Positions 1 through 6,233 are shown, counted from the stretch's first letter. The stretch: DNA of 8,106 bases from SIG603 sp964369215 (GCA_964369215.1 CAYJEZ010000110.1:1-8106), one strand, 5' to 3'. Program-made: numbers and translations. Notes: generated by a model not told the origin, from the letters alone.

Positions 1-102
1 ACAACAATTGTAGGTTTGTTCCAAAATATTGTAGGACTTATTTTAGTTTTAACAAGTAACTGGATAGCAAAAAAAGCAGACTCAAATTATAGAATAATGT
101 AA
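1..102 (+). CDS. ABC sugar transporter permease, LplB type (C-terminal fragment)
   Basis: The window opens inside this gene; 33 codons remain before the TAA at 100-102. They read as one hydrophobic helix (IVGLILVLTSNWIAKK) followed by a short polar tail. This is the usual C-terminus of LplB/YteP-type permeases, the first of the two membrane subunits in carbohydrate transporters of the lipoprotein-LplA family. The position immediately before an LplC-type permease, with only 14 bases between stop and next start and the AGGAGG of the next gene directly abutting the stop, supports the pairing and tight co-transcription. The start, the EAA loop and the other membrane segments lie upstream of the window, so the assignment rests on the tail plus context. 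Confidence 0.8.
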   Translation, partial: TTIVGLFQNIVGLILVLTSNWIAKKADSNYRIM

Positions 103-107
103 GGAGG
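101..107 (+). promoter_or_regulatory. Strong Shine-Dalgarno for the second permease
   Basis: AAGGAGG begins in the stop codon of the preceding permease and lies 9 bases before the ATG at 117. It is a near-perfect complement of the 16S 3' end and fixes the start of the downstream gene. Confidence 0.85.
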
Positions 108-116
108 AAATAGAAT

Positions 117-1007
117 ATGGTCGGAAAAAAATCATTAGGAAGTAAAATTTTTGACACTGCAAATGTAGTGTTCATGATTATATTTTCAATCACAATACTA
201 TACCCAATTTGGGATATGATTGTAATATCGCTCTCTGCGGTTGAAGATGTTACATTTATGAGCATAAACCTATTTCCTAAAGAAGTAATTTGGGACTCTT
301 ACATATTTATTCTTAATGATGCTGATTTTTATAATGCGTTTATAGTATCGGTTGCAAGAACAGTAATTGGCACAGTGTATCAAGTTACAATATGTAGTTT
401 ATGTGCATTTGCACTTACAAAAACAGATTTACCGTTTAGAAAACTTATTACATATATTTTAATTGTACCTATGTTCTTTAGTGGTGGTCTAATTCCTACT
501 TATGTAAATATTAGAAACTTAGGTTTATTAGATAACTTCTTAGTTTACATTTTACCATATGGTTTTAGCATATTTAACACCATAGTTATTAGAAATTTCA
601 TGCTTTCAATAGACAAAGGCTTAGAAGAAGCTGCAGTGGTTGACGGTGCTAACTACCTTAGAGTCCTATTTCAAATAATACTACCTTTATCATTGCCTAT
701 TTTGGCAACAGTATCTCTTTGGGCTATGGTAGGACAATGGAACTCATGGTTTGACAACTTAATTTATGTAAGAGAAGAAGGCTTACAAACACTACAATAT
801 ATGTTAAGGCAAATGATGATGCAAACAGAAATGCTTCAGTCAGAAGCCTTGGGGTTTGCCGCAGATGTGGGAATTGGAACAGACTTCAACTCTGTTACAC
901 TACGTGCCGCAATTACTGTTGTAGTTGTGTTACCAATAGTTATGGTTTATCCATTTTTACAAAAATACTTTATTAAGGGTATGATGGCAGGAGCTATGAA
1001 AGGCTAA
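117..1007 (+). CDS. ABC sugar transporter permease, LplC/YtcP type
   Basis: A 296-residue integral membrane protein, the usual length for the second permease of LplABC/YtcQP-type carbohydrate importers. An N-terminal helix lies at about 15-40, further helices at about 75-100, 108-130, 135-160 and 183-207, and a last one at about 262-282. The cytoplasmic EAA loop, which docks on the ATPase, is visible as G168-LEEAA-VVDGA178 followed by LP at 189-190. Family hallmarks FFSGGLIPTY (120-129), YPFLQKYFIKG (278-288) and a GAMKG C-terminus are all present. It forms the membrane channel with the LplB-type subunit just upstream and receives substrate from the lipoprotein encoded next. The substrate is not readable from the permease; sialic acid or a sialoside is inferred from the catabolic genes downstream. 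No ATPase is encoded nearby, and related importers are known to borrow a shared MsmX/MsmK-type ATPase. Confidence 0.93.
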   Translation: MVGKKSLGSKIFDTANVVFMIIFSITILYPIWDMIVISLSAVEDVTFMSINLFPKEVIWDSYIFILNDADFYNAFIVSVARTVIGTVYQVTICSLCAFALTKTDLPFRKLITYILIVPMFFSGGLIPTYVNIRNLGLLDNFLVYILPYGFSIFNTIVIRNFMLSIDKGLEEAAVVDGANYLRVLFQIILPLSLPILATVSLWAMVGQWNSWFDNLIYVREEGLQTLQYMLRQMMMQTEMLQSEALGFAADVGIGTDFNSVTLRAAITVVVVLPIVMVYPFLQKYFIKGMMAGAMKG

Positions 1008-1010
1008 AAG

Positions 1011-1025
1011 CTCGATAATATCGAG
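1011..1025. repeat. 15-bp palindrome between permease and binding-protein genes
   Basis: CTCGATA-A-TATCGAG is a perfect 7+1+7 inverted repeat beginning four bases after the permease stop. As RNA it can fold as a 6-bp stem with a 3-base loop; as DNA it could be a protein site. It sits 22 bases before the Shine-Dalgarno of the binding-protein gene, a place where a small hairpin could tune the higher expression commonly seen for binding proteins. Its function is not known. Confidence 0.6.
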
Positions 1026-1061
1026 AAAGAAGAATATATAATTAAAAGGAGAGTAAATTTA

Positions 1062-2570
1062 ATGAAAAAGATATTAGTACTTATGTTAGCATTATCTCTA
1101 TTTATGGCGGGTTGTGCAACAGACACAGGCTCTGACGACACAACAACAGATAACGGTGGAAACACTGGTACAGATACAGGAACTGATGACACCGACACTG
1201 CTGATGACGGTGAGAGAATGGAAATCTCTATATTTGATATATGGGCTGTAAATATGGAAGAAGGCAGCTACACAGAGAAGCTTATTGAAGACAAATTCCC
1301 TGTAGATATAGTTGTAGAAAGAGTAGACAGCAGCAATACAGAGCAAGTTAACCTAATGCTTGCATCTGGAGATATGCCTGATATTACTTGGATTTCTCGT
1401 ACAGTAGCCTATATGCAAGAAGAAGAGCTTACAAGAACTATTCCTGTAGAAATGGTAGAGATGTACGCCCCTACTTTTATAGAGACTTACGATGCTAACC
1501 CAGCTATTTATTCATCAATAGTAAATGGTGAAGATCCAGCCGTGTTNNNNNNNNNNNNNNNNNNNNNNNNNNNNNNNNNNNNNNNNNNNNNNNNNNNNNN
1601 NNNNNNNNNNNNNNNNNNNNNNNNNNNNNNNNNNNNNNNNNNNNNNAGAAGCAGAATAGGTATGCAAATAAGTGCATTTAATATTGTTGAGGGTGTTAAC
1701 GAAGAAAACGGCATGGCTCAAATGTATTATGCTACCGAGGGATACAAAGAGTATATTAGATATTTCTCAGATTTATATACTCAAGGTTTAATAGACCCAG
1801 AGTGGGTTACACAAACTCGTGACGTTAGTTGGGAGAAAGCAAGACTTGGCAATGTTGGTTACTTTGTAGAGAGCTCAGTTGCTTTAAACTCTTGGGCACT
1901 TGACAGACCTCCACTAACACTTTTAGAGGCTGACCCTAATGCTAAAATTCTTGTTACTCCAGGTCTTACAGACAACGACGGCAACTCTACTGTAGCTAAA
2001 ATTACACTACCTACAAGAGGACCTTTGTGCTTTATTCCTTACGATGTTGATGATGATAAACTTGCTATGATTTTACAAGTTCTAGAGTATATGAACTTTG
2101 GCGAAGATAAAACAAGCATGTTCTATGGAGAAGAAGGAGTAGATTGGGAGACAGTTGACGGCGAAGTAAATATTATTAACAACTTATCACCAGGCGAAAA
2201 AGGAACTAACTTCTTTGCACAAAACACTCAAACCGGAGCTATCTTTGATGTTATTTACATGCAAGAGACATTTGCAGCTGGTGCAGATTATTGGTTAGAC
2301 GACTCTATATGGTCTGAGAAAGAGACATATCAATACAAACAAGATTTAAGAAGTGAAACAGACTACGACCAATTATTTGCTGAGGCTAGTGGAGACATTA
2401 CATCTGTAGTGGATACATATTTTGCTGACTGGATTTTAGGCAACAAAAATGTAGATGAAACTTGGGATGAGTACATAGCTGCACTTAACGCAGAGGGCTA
2501 CAGCGAGGTTATGGCAGAGCTTGATAAAATTGAGCCACTAGAAGACATAATAGCTTCTTACACAAAATAA
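1062..2570 (+). CDS. Extracellular solute-binding lipoprotein, LplA/YtcQ family (contains assembly gap)
   Basis: This encodes the substrate-capture subunit of the ABC importer. A short lipoprotein signal is clear: MKK, a hydrophobic core, and the lipobox MAGC with the acylated Cys at residue 18. A Thr/Asp/Gly linker (about 19-50) tethers the protein to the membrane. Family features include LASGDMPDI before the gap, and YKEYI and LYTQGLIDPEW after it (about 228-248), with a WDEYIAALNAEGY-type tail. The 100 Ns at 1547-1646 remove part of the first lobe. The reading frame happens to stay open on both sides, but the true missing length is unknown, so the nominal 502 residues is probably too short; the family usually runs somewhat longer. 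The start is set by AGGAG at 1047-1051, 10 bases upstream. The ligand is inferred from context to be sialic acid, anhydro-sialic acid or a sialylated oligosaccharide. Confidence 0.9.
   Translation: MKKILVLMLALSLFMAGCATDTGSDDTTTDNGGNTGTDTGTDDTDTADDGERMEISIFDIWAVNMEEGSYTEKLIEDKFPVDIVVERVDSSNTEQVNLMLASGDMPDITWISRTVAYMQEEELTRTIPVEMVEMYAPTFIETYDANPAIYSSIVNGEDPAVXXXXXXXXXXXXXXXXXXXXXXXXXXXXXXXXXXRSRIGMQISAFNIVEGVNEENGMAQMYYATEGYKEYIRYFSDLYTQGLIDPEWVTQTRDVSWEKARLGNVGYFVESSVALNSWALDRPPLTLLEADPNAKILVTPGLTDNDGNSTVAKITLPTRGPLCFIPYDVDDDKLAMILQVLEYMNFGEDKTSMFYGEEGVDWETVDGEVNIINNLSPGEKGTNFFAQNTQTGAIFDVIYMQETFAAGADYWLDDSIWSEKETYQYKQDLRSETDYDQLFAEASGDITSVVDTYFADWILGNKNVDETWDEYIAALNAEGYSEVMAELDKIEPLEDIIASYTK
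1547..1646. other. Assembly gap of exactly 100 Ns
   Basis: A run of 100 undetermined bases lies inside the binding-protein gene. A round 100 is the usual placeholder for a scaffold join of unknown size, so neither distance nor reading frame across it can be trusted. The frame after the gap (beginning RSRIG) agrees with the frame before it only by convention. The segment expected here in relatives contains the Asp-Trp-Leu motif and a DPDGNG-like loop. Confidence 0.97.
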
Positions 2571-2583
2571 TAAAATAACTTAA

Positions 2584-2626
2584 CCTTACAGCTTGCCTCA
2601 CTTTTATTGGTGAGGTAAGCTTAAGG
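2584..2626 (+). terminator. Long intercistronic hairpin, partial terminator or mRNA-stabilising stem
   Basis: Left arm AGCTTGCCTCAC (2590-2601) pairs with GTGAGGTAAGCT (2610-2621) with a single G-U pair. After a bulged C2589 the stem continues as CCTTA (2584-2588) with TAAGG (2622-2626), about 17 pairs around the loop TTTTATTG. No T-run follows (CTACAATATGG), so efficient intrinsic termination is not expected. Placed 13 bases after the binding-protein stop, it most likely protects the 3' end of the upstream message or acts as a leaky terminator that gives transporter genes more message than the catabolic genes. Structure is seen directly; the role is inferred. Confidence 0.65.
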
Positions 2627-2662
2627 CTACAATATGGTTATATTATTAACTTTTAAAGATTT

Positions 2663-2668
2663 GGTGAT
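2663..2668 (+). promoter_or_regulatory. Unusual Shine-Dalgarno (GGTGAT) for the YhcH-family gene
   Basis: There is no GGAGG before the ATG at 2672. GGTGAT matches the 3' part of the extended anti-SD complement (UAAGGAGGUGAU) and lies 3 bases before the start. Translation initiation may be weaker than for the transporter genes. Confidence 0.4.
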
Positions 2669-2671
2669 TGA

Positions 2672-3118
2672 ATGATTTTTGATAATATATTAAACTGCGA
2701 TATTTATCGTGGCATGAATAAAGATTTAGACACAGCTTTTGATATTGCAAAAACTTTATCTGAAAATTCAGAAAATGGAAAATTCATTGTAAACGATAAT
2801 TTGTATTATATGGTAATGGAAGTTGACACTGTAAAAGAGACAGATAAAGAGTTTGAGACACATAATCATTATGCAGATTTTCAGTTCATTTTAAAAGGCG
2901 ACGAAAAAGTTAATTTCACTAGTTCAGAAAATTTAGAAGTAAGCAAAGCCTACAATAAAGAGAACGATTGCCAGTTTTACTCTTACAAAAGCAGTAATGG
3001 ACTAGCTGTAAATAAAGGCGAGTTTTACATAGTTTTTCCTCACGAGGCACATATGCCCACTTGCAAAAATGTGTGCCCTAGTGTAAAAAAAGCAGTTTTT
3101 AAAGTTAAAACAAATTGA
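2672..3118 (+). CDS. nanQ: YhcH/YjgK/YiaL family protein, probable N-acetylneuraminate anomerase NanQ
   Basis: A 148-residue cupin-like cytosolic protein of the family once called DUF386, full length for the family. The conserved metal-site signature is present: E62-x-H64 in FETHNHYADFQ, and the second cluster P123-HEAHMP with H127, followed by a K139/K140-containing strand. In E. coli the homologue in the nan regulon, NanQ, speeds interconversion of sialic acid anomers after sialidase or uptake releases one form. The operon position between a sugar importer and nanE/nanK, with a sialidase downstream, makes the same role likely here. The family also includes EbgC-like and other sugar-associated members, so the activity rests on context. 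It follows the binding-protein hairpin and precedes nanE by 17 bases, suggesting co-transcription. Confidence 0.87.
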   Translation: MIFDNILNCDIYRGMNKDLDTAFDIAKTLSENSENGKFIVNDNLYYMVMEVDTVKETDKEFETHNHYADFQFILKGDEKVNFTSSENLEVSKAYNKENDCQFYSYKSSNGLAVNKGEFYIVFPHEAHMPTCKNVCPSVKKAVFKVKTN

Positions 3119-3135
3119 AAGGATAGTAGATTACT

Positions 3136-3816
3136 ATGAATAATGTTTTTGAAAAGGTAAGAGGTAAGCTAATTGTCTCTTGTCAGGCTTTAAAAGAAGA
3201 ACCCCTGTACAGCTCATACATTATGGGCAGAATGGCAGTAGCAGCTAAATGGGGTGGAGCTAGCGGAATTAGAGCAAATACAGTTGTAGATATTAACGAG
3301 ATAAAAAACAATGTAGATTTACCTATTATTGGCATAATAAAAAAAGTTTCTGATGATAGTGACGTTTACATTACCCCCACAGAACAAGAAGTAGACGAGC
3401 TTATGGGTACAGGCTGCGATATTATAGCTATGGATGCCACAAATAGATTACGAACCGGAGGCAGAAGCCTAGAGGAGATTTTTACTAATGTAAGAAAAAA
3501 ATATCCTAACATGATTTTCATGGCAGACTGCTCTTGTGTAGAAGATGCACTTAACGCAGTAAGACTTGGTTTTGACTGCGTAGGTACTACTTTAGTAGGT
3601 TATACCGAGGCTACTAAAGGGCATAAGCTACCTGCTACAGACGTTATAAAAACTTTAAAAGAGCAAGTAGAAGTTCCAATTATTGCAGAGGGTGGCATAC
3701 ACTATCCTCATCAGTTAAAAGAGGTGCTAGAGGCAGGTGCATTTTGTGCAGTAGTAGGTGGTGCTATTACAAGGCCTATGGAGATTACACAAAGATTTAT
3801 AAAAGAGATTGAGTAA
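3136..3816 (+). CDS. nanE: N-acetylmannosamine-6-phosphate 2-epimerase
   Basis: A 226-residue TIM-barrel enzyme converting ManNAc-6-P to GlcNAc-6-P, the step that brings sialic acid carbon into amino-sugar catabolism. Nearly every family motif is visible: LIVSCQALKEEPL (12-24), GGASGIRAN (40-48), PIIGIIKK with the expected catalytic Lys at 69, VYITPT (77-82), AMDAT (98-102), MADCS (129-133), GTTLVGYT (150-157), IAEGGI with the expected acid-base Glu at 185, and VVGGAITRP (206-214). The K69/E185 assignment is by analogy to the characterised Clostridium perfringens enzyme. The motif after AMDAT reads RLRTGG, whereas relatives usually have Pro after the second Arg; a minor variation. Start: AAAGGA at 3118-3123, 12 bases upstream. 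Confidence 0.97.
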   Translation: MNNVFEKVRGKLIVSCQALKEEPLYSSYIMGRMAVAAKWGGASGIRANTVVDINEIKNNVDLPIIGIIKKVSDDSDVYITPTEQEVDELMGTGCDIIAMDATNRLRTGGRSLEEIFTNVRKKYPNMIFMADCSCVEDALNAVRLGFDCVGTTLVGYTEATKGHKLPATDVIKTLKEQVEVPIIAEGGIHYPHQLKEVLEAGAFCAVVGGAITRPMEITQRFIKEIE

Positions 3817-3844
3817 GTTATATTTCAGAGAGGCGAACATAGTT

Positions 3845-4717
3845 ATGAAAATATTAACACTAGACTTAGGCGGAACTGCAATTAAAGCAGCTCTTATGAG
3901 CCCCGACGGTAAATTAACTGACTTTATGGAATGCCCATCTAACGGCAAGCTTGGTGGCGAAGCCTTTATGAAAGCCGCCATGGAAGTAGCCGATAAATAT
4001 AGCGGTTTCGACAGAATAGGTATAAGTGTCTCTGGCCAAGTTAATGTTAACGACGGAAGCATACTTTTTGCAAACGAAAATATACCGGGCTTTACAGGCA
4101 CAAAGGTAAAAGAAATATTTGAGAAAAAATACGATTGTCCTGTTGCAGTAGAGAACGACGTTAATGCATTTACTATTGGAGAGTACGGATACGGAAATGC
4201 AGTAGGAATAGACGATATAGTATGCATTACAATTGGCACAGGTGTTGGCGGTGGAATAATTGTAGGTGGCAAAGTTCTTTATGGCAAAAACGGAAATGCA
4301 GGAGAGCTAGGCCATATTATTACTCATTTAAACGGCTTAAATTGTGCCTGTGGCGGAAAAGGTTGCTATGAGCAGTATGCCTCTACAACAGCACTTGTGC
4401 GAGAGGCAAAAAAGGTTGACCCTACTGTGCAAAACGGCAGAGAGATTTTTGCAGAATTTGAAAAATATAAAGAAGTTATAGATTTATGGGTAGACGAAAT
4501 TGTAGTAGGCATTGTAGGTTTTGTTCATACCCTAGCCCCTAGTGCGGTAATTTTAGGTGGCGGAATAATGAATGAAGAGTATTTAATTAACTCAGTACAA
4601 GAGAAGCTTAATAAACTTTTAATGCCAAGCTACAAAAATACAGTAGTAAAAAAAGCAAAACTAGGCAGCAAAACTGCCTTATTAGGAGCAGGAAAAGCAG
4701 CTATTGATTTAGCTTAA
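3845..4717 (+). CDS. nanK: ROK-family sugar kinase, probable N-acetylmannosamine kinase
   Basis: A 290-residue ROK kinase, a typical full length. Motifs in order: DLGGT phosphate loop (7-11), END at 103-105 with catalytic Asp105, IGTGVGGGI (130-138), GELGH (153-157), the ROK zinc site formed by H157 and the C167-A-C169-GGKG-C174 cluster followed by YEQYAS, and ILGGG (236-240). It would phosphorylate ManNAc to ManNAc-6-P, the substrate of NanE directly upstream. ROK kinases for glucose and other N-acetylhexosamines look the same at this level, so specificity is inferred from operon context. The frame is open back to a TTG at 3809 inside nanE, but the ATG at 3845 has AGAGAGG (3827-3833) upstream and begins directly with the family N-terminus MKILTLDLGGT, so it is preferred. 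Confidence 0.9.
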   Translation: MKILTLDLGGTAIKAALMSPDGKLTDFMECPSNGKLGGEAFMKAAMEVADKYSGFDRIGISVSGQVNVNDGSILFANENIPGFTGTKVKEIFEKKYDCPVAVENDVNAFTIGEYGYGNAVGIDDIVCITIGTGVGGGIIVGGKVLYGKNGNAGELGHIITHLNGLNCACGGKGCYEQYASTTALVREAKKVDPTVQNGREIFAEFEKYKEVIDLWVDEIVVGIVGFVHTLAPSAVILGGGIMNEEYLINSVQEKLNKLLMPSYKNTVVKKAKLGSKTALLGAGKAAIDLA

Positions 4718-4744
4718 ATTTGTATAATGAAAGGTTGATTTCTT

Positions 4745-6082
4745 ATGTCAGTTTCACTTAAAACAACACCAGTTTCTATTTTTCACAAAGGACTAGACAA
4801 CAGCGAAAATTACAGAATCCCTTCGCTAATTAGAACACAAAAAGGTACACTTATTGCTAGTTGCGACTCTAGAAGAGACAAAGACGGAGATAATCCTAAT
4901 AATATAGATAAAGTTGTAAGAAGAAGCACAGACAACGGCGAGACTTGGGAAGATATTCAAGTAATTGTAGACTTTCCTGGCTACAGTTGGGACGGCGCTG
5001 CTGCTTGTGACCCTGCAATGCTTGAAGATAAAGAGACAGGCACAATTTGGATGATTTATAATCATACACCGGGTGGAATAGGCCTAGTTTTATCAGAGCC
5101 AGGGGTAGGATTTAACGAAAAAGGCGAGAGACTTCTTTACGATAGAAATAAAGAGGTTTGTGTGCTTGCAAAAGACGGAATTGTTTATAAAAACGGCGAG
5201 AAAACAGATTTTAGCGTAAAAGAAAACGGAGATGTATATTTTGATGATAGCAGACTAGTAGGTAATATTTATTTAGTTACTGGACCACTGCTAGAGGCTA
5301 AAACTTCTTTTATTCAAGCAGTTAAAAGCGATGACGACGGCCTAACATGGTCTAGCCCTATTGAGCTTAATCCATTTGTTAAAGAAGAGTGGATGAGATT
5401 TATAGGCGCAGGCCCTGGTATCGGAATTCAGCTTGAAAAAGGCGAGAAAAAAGGTAGAATTATCTTCCCTATTTACTACAGCAACGAGCCTAAGGCGTGG
5501 CGTATGTCTTGCTGTGCTATTTATAGCGACGACCACGGCGTTACATGGAAAAGGGGAGAGTCTCCTAATGACTTTAGAACAATAGACGGTAAAGAGGTTC
5601 ACTCTAAAACACTAGAAAAAGAAGAAGACATGCTTACAGAGTCTCAAATTATTGAGCATGACGACGGAACACTTGAAGTGTTTATGAGAAACCACTCTGG
5701 TAATTACTGCATAGCTAGAGCAATTAGCACAGACGCTGGCGAAACATGGGGTGAAGTTGTTTTTGATGAAGAATTAATAGAGCCTATTTGCCAACCAGCT
5801 ATTATTAAATATTCAGATTTAGGCGACGGCAAAGAGCGTTTGTTATTTGCAAATGCAGCAAGTAAAAATAGCAGAACAAACGGTACTGTAAGGCTTAGTG
5901 AAGACGGTGGAAAAACTTGGGCTTACTCTAAAGTGCTAGAAGAGGGTAGTTTTATTTATTCTTCTTTAGTGGAGCTTCCCAATAATGAGGTTGGCATTCT
6001 TTATGAGTCTGAATTCTATAAGCCATATTATGATGTAAAACTATACTTTACAAAGTTTAATTTAGATTGGATAAAAGAGTAA
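4745..6082 (+). CDS. Exo-alpha-sialidase, GH33, predicted cytoplasmic
   Basis: A 445-residue six-bladed propeller enzyme releasing terminal sialic acid. The FRIP-type motif is YRIP (23-26, R24). Five Asp boxes (S-x-D-x-G-x-T-W) lie at 61-68, 195-202, 261-268, 328-335 and 385-392. Probable catalytic residues are D41 (CDSRR), E299 (TESQ), arginines R24, R315 (MRN) and R377, and nucleophile Y405 (FIYSS). Between the first two boxes, residues ~118-180 form an insert like the irregular domain of NanI/NanB-type sialidases (GIVYKNGEKTDF, LVGNIY). The protein starts only 22 residues before YRIP: no signal peptide, no CBM40 lectin domain and no anchor, so it should act inside the cell on imported sialosides. 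C. perfringens NanH is a known cytoplasmic precedent. AAAGG at 4730-4734 supports the start; the gene is 27 bases behind nanK. Confidence 0.94.
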   Translation: MSVSLKTTPVSIFHKGLDNSENYRIPSLIRTQKGTLIASCDSRRDKDGDNPNNIDKVVRRSTDNGETWEDIQVIVDFPGYSWDGAAACDPAMLEDKETGTIWMIYNHTPGGIGLVLSEPGVGFNEKGERLLYDRNKEVCVLAKDGIVYKNGEKTDFSVKENGDVYFDDSRLVGNIYLVTGPLLEAKTSFIQAVKSDDDGLTWSSPIELNPFVKEEWMRFIGAGPGIGIQLEKGEKKGRIIFPIYYSNEPKAWRMSCCAIYSDDHGVTWKRGESPNDFRTIDGKEVHSKTLEKEEDMLTESQIIEHDDGTLEVFMRNHSGNYCIARAISTDAGETWGEVVFDEELIEPICQPAIIKYSDLGDGKERLLFANAASKNSRTNGTVRLSEDGGKTWAYSKVLEEGSFIYSSLVELPNNEVGILYESEFYKPYYDVKLYFTKFNLDWIKE

Positions 6083-6105
6083 TACATTCACTATACAACA
6101 AAAAA

Positions 6106-6135
6106 TTTAGGGGCAGCTTAATGGTTGCCCCTAAA
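6106..6135. terminator. Hairpin at the 3' end of the nan operon
   Basis: TTTAGGGGCA (6106-6115) pairs perfectly with TGCCCCTAAA (6126-6135), and inner G-U/C-G/U-G pairs can reduce the loop to TAAT. It begins 23 bases after the sialidase stop. The plus-strand tail is TAAAATAGTT with no T-run, while six As at 6100-6105 give a T-run for minus-strand transcription. It probably ends or protects the operon message, but by sequence it would be the better terminator for antisense transcription coming from the right. Confidence 0.65.
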
Positions 6136-6139
6136 ATAG

Positions 6140-6168
6140 TTGAAAGTATTTATAATTAATCTTATAAA
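6140..6168 (+). promoter_or_regulatory. Sigma-A type promoter for the MATE gene
   Basis: TTGAAA (6140-6145) and TATAAA (6163-6168) are separated by exactly 17 bases, each one mismatch from consensus. The pair lies just after the operon-end hairpin and would give a leader of roughly 55-60 bases before the ATG at 6234. It indicates that the transporter gene is transcribed independently of the nan genes. Confidence 0.6.
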
Positions 6169-6197
6169 GAAGAAAACTCTCAATTCTCATTAGTTAA

Positions 6198-6213
6198 GTA
6201 TATCAATATATAC
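6198..6213. promoter_or_regulatory. Small dyad in the MATE leader, possible operator
   Basis: GTATAT-CAAT-ATATAC is a perfect 6+4+6 inverted repeat in the predicted leader, 9 bases before the Shine-Dalgarno GAGGTG (6223-6228). Efflux pump genes are often controlled by MarR- or TetR-type repressors binding such dyads; no regulator gene is in the window. AT-rich palindromes also arise by chance. Confidence 0.3.
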
Positions 6214-6233
6214 AGTTGATTTGAGGTGTAAAA

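Noticed and set aside
1119..1215. ACA/GAC-rich low-complexity stretch as a nucleotide repeat
   Set aside because: It encodes the Thr/Asp/Gly linker just after the lipobox cysteine, a normal feature of lipoprotein binding proteins.
1508..1721. Minus-strand open frames spanning the N-gap
   Set aside because: They exist only because undetermined bases cannot contain stop codons and are antisense to the binding-protein gene.
2607..2633. TTGGTG-N15-TACAAT as a promoter for nanQ
   Set aside because: The spacer is short, both boxes are imperfect, and the first is part of the long hairpin stem.
3809..3844. TTG start giving nanK 12 extra residues and an overlap with nanE
   Set aside because: No Shine-Dalgarno precedes the TTG, whereas the ATG at 3845 has AGAGAGG upstream and starts directly at the conserved ROK N-terminus.
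3727..4272. Long minus-strand open frame of 181 codons opposite nanE/nanK
   Set aside because: It lies wholly antisense to two genes with intact catalytic motifs, is Pro/Ser-rich in the way codon shadows are, and has no ribosome binding site.
4723..4728. Perfect TATAAT before the sialidase as an internal promoter
   Set aside because: The only TTGA-like box (4704-4709) is 13 bases away, too short, and nothing -35-like lies at 16-18 bases; the match is common in AT-rich DNA.
6151..6156. TATAAT as the MATE -10 box
   Set aside because: It is only 5 bases from TTGAAA; the TATAAA at 6163-6168 gives the proper 17-base spacing.
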